Below, piece after piece: positions 51,623 through 59,438 of a stretch of DNA of 64,000 bases. The notes below the pieces were generated by a model. The model saw only the letters and a program-made list of their open reading frames with translations. It made no database searches and was not told the DNA's origin. Position 1 is the first letter of the stretch, and the number at the start of each line of letters is the position of its first letter. A program made the translations under genes and the position numbers. Location of the stretch: contig NZ_VWWP01000011.1 in NCBI RefSeq assembly GCF_011752975.1, positions 61,415 through 125,414 of the forward strand. Direction: 5' to 3'. The DNA is from Chryseobacterium sp. Tr-659 (GTDB lineage: Bacteria; Bacteroidota; Bacteroidia; Flavobacteriales; Weeksellaceae).

Positions 51623-52441
51623 TTATTCTTTAGTTCCTTCCAGTTTATTCGTTTTACTATATTCTCCGAATGCTATTTTAAGCTCATATTCTACAATATC
51701 TATTTGAAAATCCTTCCGATATCTTTTCGCCAGCGAGCGGGTTTTATCAGCGTACAGAAGAAATGCATCAATCTGTTCTTCTCCCATACCATATTTTTTC
51801 AGAAAATTCAGACTGATTTCATTTTTAATCCTCTTAAGGAAATCTTGTGTCTCATTGTAATTAGCTTTGGTAATTTTAGGCTTTGTCGCTTTCTTTACTA
51901 AACCAGATACAGCATTAAATACACCAAACAGATCTACCTGCCCTGCATTAAAATCATGCCCTGTAAATGTTTTTGATATGGTATTATTTGGCAAAGCCTC
52001 ATTAAGGGGACTTTTCATATAATTCTCCAGATCAGATCTTAATGACTGAAGCTTCCTGGATTCATTCAAATGCTGATTATCTTTTGCAAGATTCCCTGTT
52101 GGGTTATACTTTATTTTAACCTCAGGAATCTGAATTTCCATTCTTTTCAAAATTATATTTAAAGGAGAATTCAAATCTTCTCCGGTAATTTTTTTATCAA
52201 CACGATAATATCCTTCTTTAACAAATCTGATCTCATCATTTTCTTTTGCTTCAATCTCAAACTTCCCGGCCATATCACTTAGCATACTTTTATTACTCGA
52301 TATGTTAACAACAAGCACGGGAGTTACATCCATTTCGTTACCTGTAATAATCCTTCCTGATAATTTTTGCTGAGCCCATAATGCTGAAGCAATGCAAAAA
52401 AGTACAAGAAACAGACTTTTCTCAATATATCCTGTCTCCAT
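51623..52441 (-). CDS. Carboxypeptidase-regulatory-like secreted protein, paralogue 2
   Basis: A 272-residue exported protein (signal about 8-24, ending ALWAQQ). The domain at about 26-100 (GRIITGNEMDVTPVLVVNIS, NDEIRFVKEGYYRV) parallels those of its two neighbours, as does the following IQIPEVKI...TGNL segment. The helical C-terminal region (about 115-265) differs in length and sequence from the others. Its ATG directly abuts the stop of paralogue 1 (TAAATG). Confidence 0.82.
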   Translation of the reverse strand: METGYIEKSLFLVLFCIASALWAQQKLSGRIITGNEMDVTPVLVVNISSNKSMLSDMAGKFEIEAKENDEIRFVKEGYYRVDKKITGEDLNSPLNIILKRMEIQIPEVKIKYNPTGNLAKDNQHLNESRKLQSLRSDLENYMKSPLNEALPNNTISKTFTGHDFNAGQVDLFGVFNAVSGLVKKATKPKITKANYNETQDFLKRIKNEISLNFLKKYGMGEEQIDAFLLYADKTRSLAKRYRKDFQIDIVEYELKIAFGEYSKTNKLEGTKE

Positions 52442-53188
52442 TTATCTTTGAGTTTGTGGAGCACGATAGGATGAAATTCTCGTCAGCACAAATCGTTGGA
52501 ATCTGTTAAGATCAGCATCACTGCAAAATCCGTATTTCAAAATCTTTTTCCTTTCGAAACCTCCTGCAAAAACATAATAAATAAAATGGTCTATCAGTGG
52601 TTTTTCTATTTTAAGATTAGTAAAATAATCATCACCAAGGCTTGCTCTGATATATTTCATCAAATCAACGTCATCCCATTTGTCTTTAACTTTCCCGATA
52701 GAAAATCCCTGACCTTTTGGCTGCACAAATTCACCCGGTCTAGCCGCCAGTATTCTCGGATCAGATTTCTGAGCGATATACTGATCAATTTCTTTGGTCA
52801 GCTTTTCAACTTTTTTAGGTTTATTGTAAAGCTTTGAATCTATCTTTAAATTCCCGGTAAGCCCTTGTTTCACTTCCACTTCAGGAATCTGAATGGTTTG
52901 TCTTGCAAGGATAACATTCATCGGAGACTGAGTATTTTCCTGGGAAACTTTCTTCGTCACACGTTCATAACCCGGTTTTACAAAACGCAGTTCATCTCCT
53001 GCTTTCCCTGAAATCATGAAGTGCCCGTCTCTATTAGAAATAACCATTTCGTCGGTACGTATATTGATCACGTTGACATCTTGCATTTCAGTACCATCTT
53101 CTGTTGTAATCTTACCAAAAATATAACTTTGAGCATGAGCATGGATAAAAAAAATAAAGGATAGAAAAAAGAATAGTTTAAGTTTCAC
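52442..53188 (-). CDS. Carboxypeptidase-regulatory-like secreted protein, paralogue 1
   Basis: A 248-residue exported protein, first of the tandem trio. The start codon is GTG at 53188, chosen because it alone gives the full signal peptide (KLKLFFFLSFIFFIHAHAQ). The regulatory-like domain covers about 22-95 (GKITTEDGTEMQDVNVINI, GDELRFVKPGYERV), followed by IQIPEVEV...TGNL and a helical C-terminal region. Such domains often act as small folding or binding modules on larger receptors; here they come with unknown helical partners. Confidence 0.82.
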   Translation of the reverse strand: MKLKLFFFLSFIFFIHAHAQSYIFGKITTEDGTEMQDVNVINIRTDEMVISNRDGHFMISGKAGDELRFVKPGYERVTKKVSQENTQSPMNVILARQTIQIPEVEVKQGLTGNLKIDSKLYNKPKKVEKLTKEIDQYIAQKSDPRILAARPGEFVQPKGQGFSIGKVKDKWDDVDLMKYIRASLGDDYFTNLKIEKPLIDHFIYYVFAGGFERKKILKYGFCSDADLNRFQRFVLTRISSYRAPQTQR

Positions 53189-53370
53189 AGGCTATTTTTT
53201 ATAAAGCAAATCTAAAATTATTTTTAAATTATACCATAAGTTTAACCACACTTAACGCCTTTTAATATTTCTTTTTAGTTTTTGCCATATAAACTGTTAA
53301 ATAGCCGGATCAAATTGTTAAAGTTTCTTTTAAATTTTAGCTAACTTGCAGTCTCAATTCTCTTTTTACA

Positions 53371-56300
53371 ATGCAAAATTCTTACACAGTCATCAATGCA
53401 TCTGCTGGATCCGGGAAAACATATGCCCTGGTTCAGAGACTTCTGATGATCTGTCTCCGGTATCCTAATCAGCAGCAGTCTATCCGAAATATTCTCGCAT
53501 TGACATTCACCAATAAGGCCGCTAACGAGATGAAGGAAAGAATTCTATCCTGGCTGGGCAATTTTTCCACAAGTAATTTTGCTGAGAATACCGATCTTAA
53601 AAATATCCAGAAAGCATTTGAAGAGCAAGGTTTGAAGATTACGATCGATGAGCTGCATCATCGTTCTAAAAAACTACTGGATTATATTCTCCACAATTAT
53701 TCCACACTGAATATAGGAACCATTGACCGTTTTAATTCCAGGCTGGTAAGAAGCTTTTCTTATGAGCTGGGACTTGCAAAAAACTTTAATCTTGAGATTG
53801 AAGCGGAACCTTTCCTGATAGAGGCTGTTGACAAAATGCTGGATCAGATCGGTGAGAATGAAACAATCTCCAATTCTTTCATGGATTATGTGGATTACAG
53901 CCTTGAAAATAATGAAAGAATCAATCTTAATAAAAACCTTTATGATTCTGCAAAGGAATTTGTAAAAGATATCCACTATGAACATCTGAAAAGCAATAAG
54001 AGCTTTGACGATACCAATTATGAAAATATAAAAAATACGCTCCGTAAAGAGATTGTTCTTAATAAAAAGCAGTCTGCAGAACTTGCAGCACAATCTGTTG
54101 AGTTATTCCAATCAAGAAGTATTGAAATTGAAGATTTTGCCCAGGGTAAAAACGGGATCGGAGGCTTTTTCACTAAAGTTATTGACTTTTACCAGCAGAA
54201 AAGATCCGGTTTTCCTTTTCCCACGACTTTGGAAGACTCTGTGATCAACAACTACAGAAAAGGAGCTTCTTCAAAATCAAAGCATAAAGAAACCGATATT
54301 TTTGAAATTCTTGATCAGCTTCTTGAAAACAGAATGAAACTGATTCTTTTGTATATTGAAACACAAAAGAAAGAGAAGGTTTTATCTGCTCTTCTGCCTT
54401 TAAAGGTAAACAAAGATATTCAGGATGAGCTTAGAAAAATTGAGGAAGAGAATGATCTTGTTCTTCTTTCAAAATTTAATATCCTGATCAATGAAAACCT
54501 CAGAAACGAACCTTCTGCTTTTATTTATGAAAAGGTGGGATCACAGTTTCAGCATTATTTCTTTGATGAGTTTCAGGACACCTCGGAATTGCAGTGGCAA
54601 AATTTTGTTCCTTTGAGAGATCATAGTGTTTCCTCGGAAAACACATCATTTACATTAGTTGGTGACCCTAAACAGAGTATATACAGGTTCCGTGGTGGAG
54701 AAAGCAAGCTGATGCTGGATATTATCAACAAAAAAGAGTTTTCTCCAAAGGAAGCCGATCTTCTTGTTTTAAAAGACAACTGGAGAAGTGCCCGAAACAT
54801 TGTACATTTCAATAACGAACTTTACCGCTACCATTCTGAAGGATTACTGGAAGAGCACAAAAATATTTTCGGAGCAGATGCTGAACAAAATCCGAAATCA
54901 AAAATTGATGGCAGGGTAAAAGTGAACCTGATTGAAAACCTTACCAATGAAAATTTTTATGATGATACTTCCGAGAGCATGCGGAAAGACATTCAGGAAT
55001 GCCTGAATAATGGTTTTAAATTTTCCGACATTACTATCCTTTGCCGAGGAAACTTTGATATTTTCAGCTACTCTCAAAAGCTAGGGGCTTTAAAGGTCAA
55101 CTATCTTGGGGAGGAAACCAATATCAAAACGATTTCCGATAAAGGTCTTACACTGGAACTTTCCAATACTTTAAAAGCTGTTATTGAATTCCTGAGATGG
55201 GAGATTAATCCCAAGAATAAGCCATGCCTGATCATGATGATGTATCATCTAAATACGCTTGGAAAAATCAACATGCCGGATTTTACTTTAGGGATGAAAG
55301 AAATTCTGGAGATTGAAGGACATGAAGAGATTCTTCAGTTTATTCAACAGAAATATTCACTGCAGCTTAAACAGGATAATTTTCCGAGATTCAATCTTTA
55401 CAATTTTATTGAATACTATATCAACGAATTTTCTGTAGACCACAAGGAAACGGATTTTTTACTCAACTTTCTGGAGATGCTTTTCAACTTTACACAAAAT
55501 GCGGGGGCCAGTACCAAAGAGTTTCTCAAATATTGGGATGAAGAAGCCTCTTCTTATACTATTCAGGCTTCGGAAAATATTGATGCCATTCAGATCATGA
55601 CGATCCACAAATCTAAAGGTCTCGAATTTCCCATTGTTTTTATTCCCATGATGAATAAAAACCGGGACAGTGAATTCACCAACTGGTTTGATACTAACGA
55701 AAATGAAGCATTAAAATCTGTCAATATTAATCAGTTCAGTAAAAATCTGGAAGTTTATGATGATGAGATCCTCTTCTTTAACAGTAAAAATGCTTATAAA
55801 AATCTGATCGACAGATTGTGTCTGCAATATGTAGCAACGACGCGGCCTGTTGAACAGTTATTCTTCTATATTCAGAAGGCTAATAAAACTTCTAATAATC
55901 TTGAATTGCTGGAATTCATCCAAACTAAAAATACGGAAGGCGCTGATGCATTTGACCTGTATGAGATAAATCCTGAGATGCTGAAAAAGCATTCCAAAGA
56001 TAAAAGCTCATCTTTTAAGACACAGAATATTCAGGACTTGAAAAATGTCAATGAAAAAAGCACATCCATAAAGATCGCTACTCCGTCCAAGAATTATCAG
56101 GTAAGGAATGAGAAAGTAAGGATCGGGCTATTCGTTCACGAGCTTTTATCGAAGATTAATACAGAAAAAGATATCAACAAAGTATTGGAAGGGTATGCAC
56201 TGGAAGGGCAGATAACACTGGAAGAAAAAAATGAAATACAGGCAACGTTACAGGAGATCGTAAGGACTTATGCTGAATTTTTTGATGAAAAATGGGAAGT

Positions 56301-56511
56301 AATCAATGAAAAGGACATTATGATTTCTGTGAACGGCGAAAGTTATATTTCAAGGCCTGACCGAATCTTAAAGAGTGATGAAGGCTATATCATCGTTGAC
56401 TTCAAAACCGGCGAACAGAAAACAAAAGATGAAGCACAGGTGGAGGGTTATAAAAATATTCTGGAAAGCTTAGGCAAAAAGGTACTTAAAACACAGATCA
56501 TTTACCTATAA
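53371..56511 (+). CDS. AddA/RecB-like UvrD-family helicase with C-terminal nuclease
   Basis: A 1046-residue SF1 helicase. Motif I is NASAGSGKTYALVQRLL (Walker A at 10-17), motif II DEFQDTSELQW, motif III GDPKQSIYRFRGG, motif V TIHKSKGLEFPIVFIP and motif VI QYVATTRPVEQL. The last 90 residues hold a PD-(D/E)xK nuclease block (RPDRILKSDEGYIIVDFKTG). This layout is that of AddA/RecB, which processes double-strand DNA ends for recombination. No AddB-type partner is present in this window. It could also be a less specific UvrD-type nuclease-helicase. Confidence 0.9.
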   Translation: MQNSYTVINASAGSGKTYALVQRLLMICLRYPNQQQSIRNILALTFTNKAANEMKERILSWLGNFSTSNFAENTDLKNIQKAFEEQGLKITIDELHHRSKKLLDYILHNYSTLNIGTIDRFNSRLVRSFSYELGLAKNFNLEIEAEPFLIEAVDKMLDQIGENETISNSFMDYVDYSLENNERINLNKNLYDSAKEFVKDIHYEHLKSNKSFDDTNYENIKNTLRKEIVLNKKQSAELAAQSVELFQSRSIEIEDFAQGKNGIGGFFTKVIDFYQQKRSGFPFPTTLEDSVINNYRKGASSKSKHKETDIFEILDQLLENRMKLILLYIETQKKEKVLSALLPLKVNKDIQDELRKIEEENDLVLLSKFNILINENLRNEPSAFIYEKVGSQFQHYFFDEFQDTSELQWQNFVPLRDHSVSSENTSFTLVGDPKQSIYRFRGGESKLMLDIINKKEFSPKEADLLVLKDNWRSARNIVHFNNELYRYHSEGLLEEHKNIFGADAEQNPKSKIDGRVKVNLIENLTNENFYDDTSESMRKDIQECLNNGFKFSDITILCRGNFDIFSYSQKLGALKVNYLGEETNIKTISDKGLTLELSNTLKAVIEFLRWEINPKNKPCLIMMMYHLNTLGKINMPDFTLGMKEILEIEGHEEILQFIQQKYSLQLKQDNFPRFNLYNFIEYYINEFSVDHKETDFLLNFLEMLFNFTQNAGASTKEFLKYWDEEASSYTIQASENIDAIQIMTIHKSKGLEFPIVFIPMMNKNRDSEFTNWFDTNENEALKSVNINQFSKNLEVYDDEILFFNSKNAYKNLIDRLCLQYVATTRPVEQLFFYIQKANKTSNNLELLEFIQTKNTEGADAFDLYEINPEMLKKHSKDKSSSFKTQNIQDLKNVNEKSTSIKIATPSKNYQVRNEKVRIGLFVHELLSKINTEKDINKVLEGYALEGQITLEEKNEIQATLQEIVRTYAEFFDEKWEVINEKDIMISVNGESYISRPDRILKSDEGYIIVDFKTGEQKTKDEAQVEGYKNILESLGKKVLKTQIIYL

Positions 56512-56669
56512 ATCACCAATTATACATTTTCAAAAGGTTACTATATAATTTTGATAAAAATTGATCAAAATATAAAAGGTTTTATTATTTTTATTCAGTT
56601 TAAATAATCTTGTTTTATCAGTTATTTTGACTAAAAATAAATAAGGCGGCTTCATTTATTGTTATAACC

Positions 56670-56885
56670 ATGAAAATATATTTTATTTCCTTTATTATCA
56701 GTATAGTTGCAATGATATTCTCCGCAATTATCGTATACAATATTGCCGATTGTATAGATCCGCCTGTACCTGAAGAAAAGCATTCCTATATGCTTACAGA
56801 AAACATTGTAAAGTCTTTCTTTTTAAGTATTATGTCGGGTGCTATCGTTTTTATTACTGCGGTTAGATTACAGAGAAAAAAATAA
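56670..56885 (+). CDS. Small two-helix membrane protein
   Basis: A 71-residue protein with two predicted transmembrane helices (about 5-25 and 47-64) joined by an acidic/proline loop (CIDPPVPEEKHSY) and a basic tail (RLQRKK). I do not recognise it. Charge placement (basic end inside) looks biologically sensible, which argues for a real gene. It stands alone; the 158 bases before it and the 140 after it show no other gene. Confidence 0.55.
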   Translation: MKIYFISFIISIVAMIFSAIIVYNIADCIDPPVPEEKHSYMLTENIVKSFFLSIMSGAIVFITAVRLQRKK

Positions 56886-56970
56886 CTCTTATTGAGCTAT
56901 TCGTTATAAGAAATAAGTTTTTGCCGAAACCCTGGCGGGAGCTTTACAGGATGTCGTCCAACACCTATAA

Positions 56971-57002
56971 AAAAACCACTATCCTGCCGGACAGCGGTTT
57001 TT
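56971..57002 (-). terminator. Terminator of the ferritin gene
   Basis: 14-bp stem (56971-56984 with 56989-57002) with a 4-base loop; on the minus strand two pairs are G-U and a T run follows. The A/T ends let it act in both directions. Confidence 0.8.
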
Positions 57003-57024
57003 ATATTCTTGAAATTTTTCAGTT

Positions 57025-57534
57025 TTATGCATTGGCATCAGGAGTAAAAACTCTCTGAGACAATTCCTGATCAAAAAGATACAACGCAGATGGGTTATCA
57101 CATACCATTTTGATCTTAGTCACATACTGAGAAGCGCTTGCTTCTTCTTCTACCTGCTCGTTGATGAACCATTGCAGGAATGATGTTGTTGCAAAATCTC
57201 CTTCTTCGTTAGCATTCTTTACAATATTGAAAATACTTTTAGTTACTACTTTCTCATGTGCCAATGCTTTTTCGAAAATATCTGTTGCAGTTTCGAACTC
57301 ATGTGGAGGTTTTGGAATTTCTCCAATGATAATTTCCCCGCCTACATCATTCAAATAATCAAACATTTTATCCGCATGCATCAATTCTTCTTTGCTTTGT
57401 ACTCTGAAATAGTTGGCAATACCATCCAGATCTTTTCCGGAAAACCATGCAGACATTGAAAGATAATATTGAGCAGCGTATTGTTCGTGGGCAATTTGTT
57501 CGTTAATTAATTTTGCAATTTTTTCGCTAACCAT
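57025..57534 (-). CDS. ftnA: Non-haem ferritin
   Basis: A 169-residue iron-storage protein starting at 57534 (MVSEKIAKLINEQIAHEQYA). An ATG at 57582 lies before the promoter box and would add a hydrophobic, unconserved stretch. The ferroxidase residues are all present: Glu17, Glu50, His53, Glu94 and Gln127. Subunits form a 24-mer shell that oxidises and stores iron in the cytoplasm. The symbol follows the prokaryotic FtnA type. Monocistronic. Confidence 0.94.
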   Translation of the reverse strand: MVSEKIAKLINEQIAHEQYAAQYYLSMSAWFSGKDLDGIANYFRVQSKEELMHADKMFDYLNDVGGEIIIGEIPKPPHEFETATDIFEKALAHEKVVTKSIFNIVKNANEEGDFATTSFLQWFINEQVEEEASASQYVTKIKMVCDNPSALYLFDQELSQRVFTPDANA

Positions 57535-57552
57535 AAGTATTAAATTTATAGT

Positions 57553-57560
57553 CAAAAATA
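57553..57560 (-). promoter_or_regulatory. -7 box (TATTTTTG) of the ferritin gene
   Basis: Exact TAnnTTTG match on the minus strand, 18 bases before the ATG at 57534. It decides the start codon. Confidence 0.55.
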
Positions 57561-57606
57561 GGGAATAAATGCCCGAAATCAAAAGTTTTACGGAAAATTA
57601 ATACAA

Positions 57607-57632
57607 AAAGGATGGAAAAGCATCCATCCTTT
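57607..57632 (-). terminator. Terminator of the DUF4890 gene
   Basis: Perfect 10-bp stem AAAGGATGGA / TCCATCCTTT, 6-base loop, with a T run on the minus strand. Confidence 0.85.
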
Positions 57633-57661
57633 ATACATTAAAAAAACAAAATTACAAGCTG

Positions 57662-58108
57662 TTATTTTACATCAGCAGCTCCTGTATTCATCGGCTTTTT
57701 CATCATTTTTCTTTCCTTCATTGCCATTCTCATCTTCTCTGCTTTTGCTTTTCTGTCAGCCTGCCATTTATCATATTGTTCAGGGGTAAGAATATTCTTC
57801 ATATCAGCATCCATCTGTGTTTTTTTGGCCATCATTTCCTGCATTCTGGTTTGTCTGTCCATTTTATTTTTTTCAAACTCAGCTTTCATTTCTGCTCTTC
57901 TTTGATCCTGAAGTGCTTTAATTTTCGCTACCTGCGCCTGATTAAGGTTAAGATCTTTTTGCATTTGGTCTAAACGCTCCTGCTGTTTCTGATCCATTCT
58001 CTGTTTCATATCCGCAGCTCTTGCCTGTCTGTCTTGTGGAGTTGTCTGTTGTGCCATTGCAAAACTTCCCATCCCGATCAATGCTATTGCTAAAACTAAT
58101 TTTTTCAT
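57662..58108 (-). CDS. DUF4890 (Spy/CpxP-like) exported protein
   Basis: A 148-residue exported protein (signal about 1-19, ending FAMAQQ). The mature part is one long charged helical region rich in Met, Gln, Lys and Arg (DRQARAADMKQRMDQKQQER), with the LTPEQYDKWQA motif typical of Spy/CpxP-like proteins. Such proteins act as periplasmic chaperones or stress sensors; the precise role is unknown. Monocistronic. Confidence 0.83.
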   Translation of the reverse strand: MKKLVLAIALIGMGSFAMAQQTTPQDRQARAADMKQRMDQKQQERLDQMQKDLNLNQAQVAKIKALQDQRRAEMKAEFEKNKMDRQTRMQEMMAKKTQMDADMKNILTPEQYDKWQADRKAKAEKMRMAMKERKMMKKPMNTGAADVK

Positions 58109-58233
58109 TTCTTTAAAATTTTAATTAATTGTTATTTATACCTTTTTGATTATCAATTAAAACATAGGTTAAATTAACAAATTCATAAATAATGTTAAAT
58201 TTTAACAAAAATAAATCAAGTAAATGCAAAAAA

Positions 58234-58260
58234 AAGGACAGATTATAAAAACCTGTCCTT
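58234..58260 (-). terminator. Terminator of the GFRGN-repeat gene
   Basis: 8-bp stem AAGGACAG / CTGTCCTT around an 11-base loop, followed by a run of seven T on the minus strand. Confidence 0.8.
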
Positions 58261-58288
58261 CACACCACTTAAATATAATATATGAAAA

Positions 58289-59299
58289 TTAATTTTTTAC
58301 TAAGCTCCCTCTGAAGCCTCCTCCACCGCCACGGCTTTCCTGTCTTGGAGCAGAGCTTTCCGATCTTTGTCTGAACCCTCCGCTATTTCCTCTGAAACCG
58401 CTATTTTCTTCTCTTTTTGGAGTTTCTCTTCTTGCTTCATTATTTCCTCTGAAGCCTCCGTTACTATTTCCATTTCCTCTGAAACCTCCTCCATTGCTAT
58501 TTCTGAAGCCACCATTATTATCTGTATTTCCTCTGAAACCGCCATTATCGGAATTGTTTCTGAACCCTCCTGTATTATTTCTTACTCCTTCATTGCTATT
58601 TCGGAAGCCGGAATTATCATTCTGCCCGCGGAATCCTCCGGAATTACTATTCGTTCTTGTATTCCTGAACCCGTTGTCCGCTCTGCTATCTCTTCTGATA
58701 ATATCAAAGGTAGGATTATCCACTCTACGGAATCTTGTTCTGTCTACCCTGTAAATATTGATATTGATATTTCTATATCTTGGCATTACAGCATATCTAG
58801 GTACATAGTATGTTCTTCTGTAATTCTGGAAATATACAATTGGGCTGGAACCTCTGTAAAAATCATTCTGGAAAATTACAAACACTCTTGGTCCCATAAT
58901 TCTTTGCAGCGCATAAAATCTATCATAATACCATCTGTCCGGATTGTATCTGTAAAAATTATTCCAAGTTGTAAAACTTGCATACAGATTATTAAGTCTC
59001 ATGATCTGGTCTATCTGCCAGGGGCTTAGTCTGTTTTGTACGAAAAAGCCATTCCAGTTGATATTTATAATACTGTTTCTATAGTCGTTATAATAGCTCT
59101 GATAATAATCTTGAGGATAATAATCCTGAGGATAGTTGTAATAATAATCATCAGGGAAATAATTTCTGTCATCTTCATCGCTGTAATAGCCGTTCCCATT
59201 CTGATTATAACCATCATCTCCCCAGCCATTATTTGGATATTGCTGAGCAGACGTTAAAACGCCTAACCCAAAAGCTAATCCCAAAAATATATTTTTCAT
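58289..59299 (-). CDS. Exported protein with Gly-Phe-Arg-Gly-Asn repeats
   Basis: A 336-residue exported protein (signal about 1-18). Residues about 20-75 are rich in Tyr, Asp, Gln and Pro (DYYPQDYYQSYY). Residues about 75-205 look folded and very rich in Tyr, Arg and Asn. Residues about 215-336 are a low-complexity tail with about ten GGFRGN/GGFRN-like repeats. The tail resembles RGG/FG low-complexity regions that bind nucleic acid or polyanions, but such function in an exported bacterial protein is only a guess. I recognise no family. Confidence 0.75.
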   Translation of the reverse strand: MKNIFLGLAFGLGVLTSAQQYPNNGWGDDGYNQNGNGYYSDEDDRNYFPDDYYYNYPQDYYPQDYYQSYYNDYRNSIININWNGFFVQNRLSPWQIDQIMRLNNLYASFTTWNNFYRYNPDRWYYDRFYALQRIMGPRVFVIFQNDFYRGSSPIVYFQNYRRTYYVPRYAVMPRYRNININIYRVDRTRFRRVDNPTFDIIRRDSRADNGFRNTRTNSNSGGFRGQNDNSGFRNSNEGVRNNTGGFRNNSDNGGFRGNTDNNGGFRNSNGGGFRGNGNSNGGFRGNNEARRETPKREENSGFRGNSGGFRQRSESSAPRQESRGGGGGFRGSLVKN

Positions 59300-59367
59300 C
59301 TCTATAGTCGTTAATTGGTTAATATATAGCAGAATATCTCAATTCTACTTCTTTGATATAAATAAAA

Positions 59368-59401
59368 AAAAGAAGTTAAATCCTAAGATCAAACTTCTTT
59401 T
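59368..59401 (-). terminator. Terminator of the glucanotransferase gene
   Basis: 10-bp perfect stem AAAAGAAGTT / AACTTCTTTT with a 14-base loop, then a T run on the minus strand. Confidence 0.75.
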
Positions 59402-59438
59402 AAAATATCATTAACCACCTGATAATCAAGTGTTAAAT

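Noticed and set aside
56886..56970. GC-richer patch (CCCTGGCGGGAGCTTTACAG) as an RNA gene
   Set aside because: I could not fold it into a convincing structure or match it to a known RNA.
58367..59029. Plus-strand open frame of 220 codons, rich in Ser and Ile
   Set aside because: It is the complement of the GFRGN repeat gene and reflects that repeat only.
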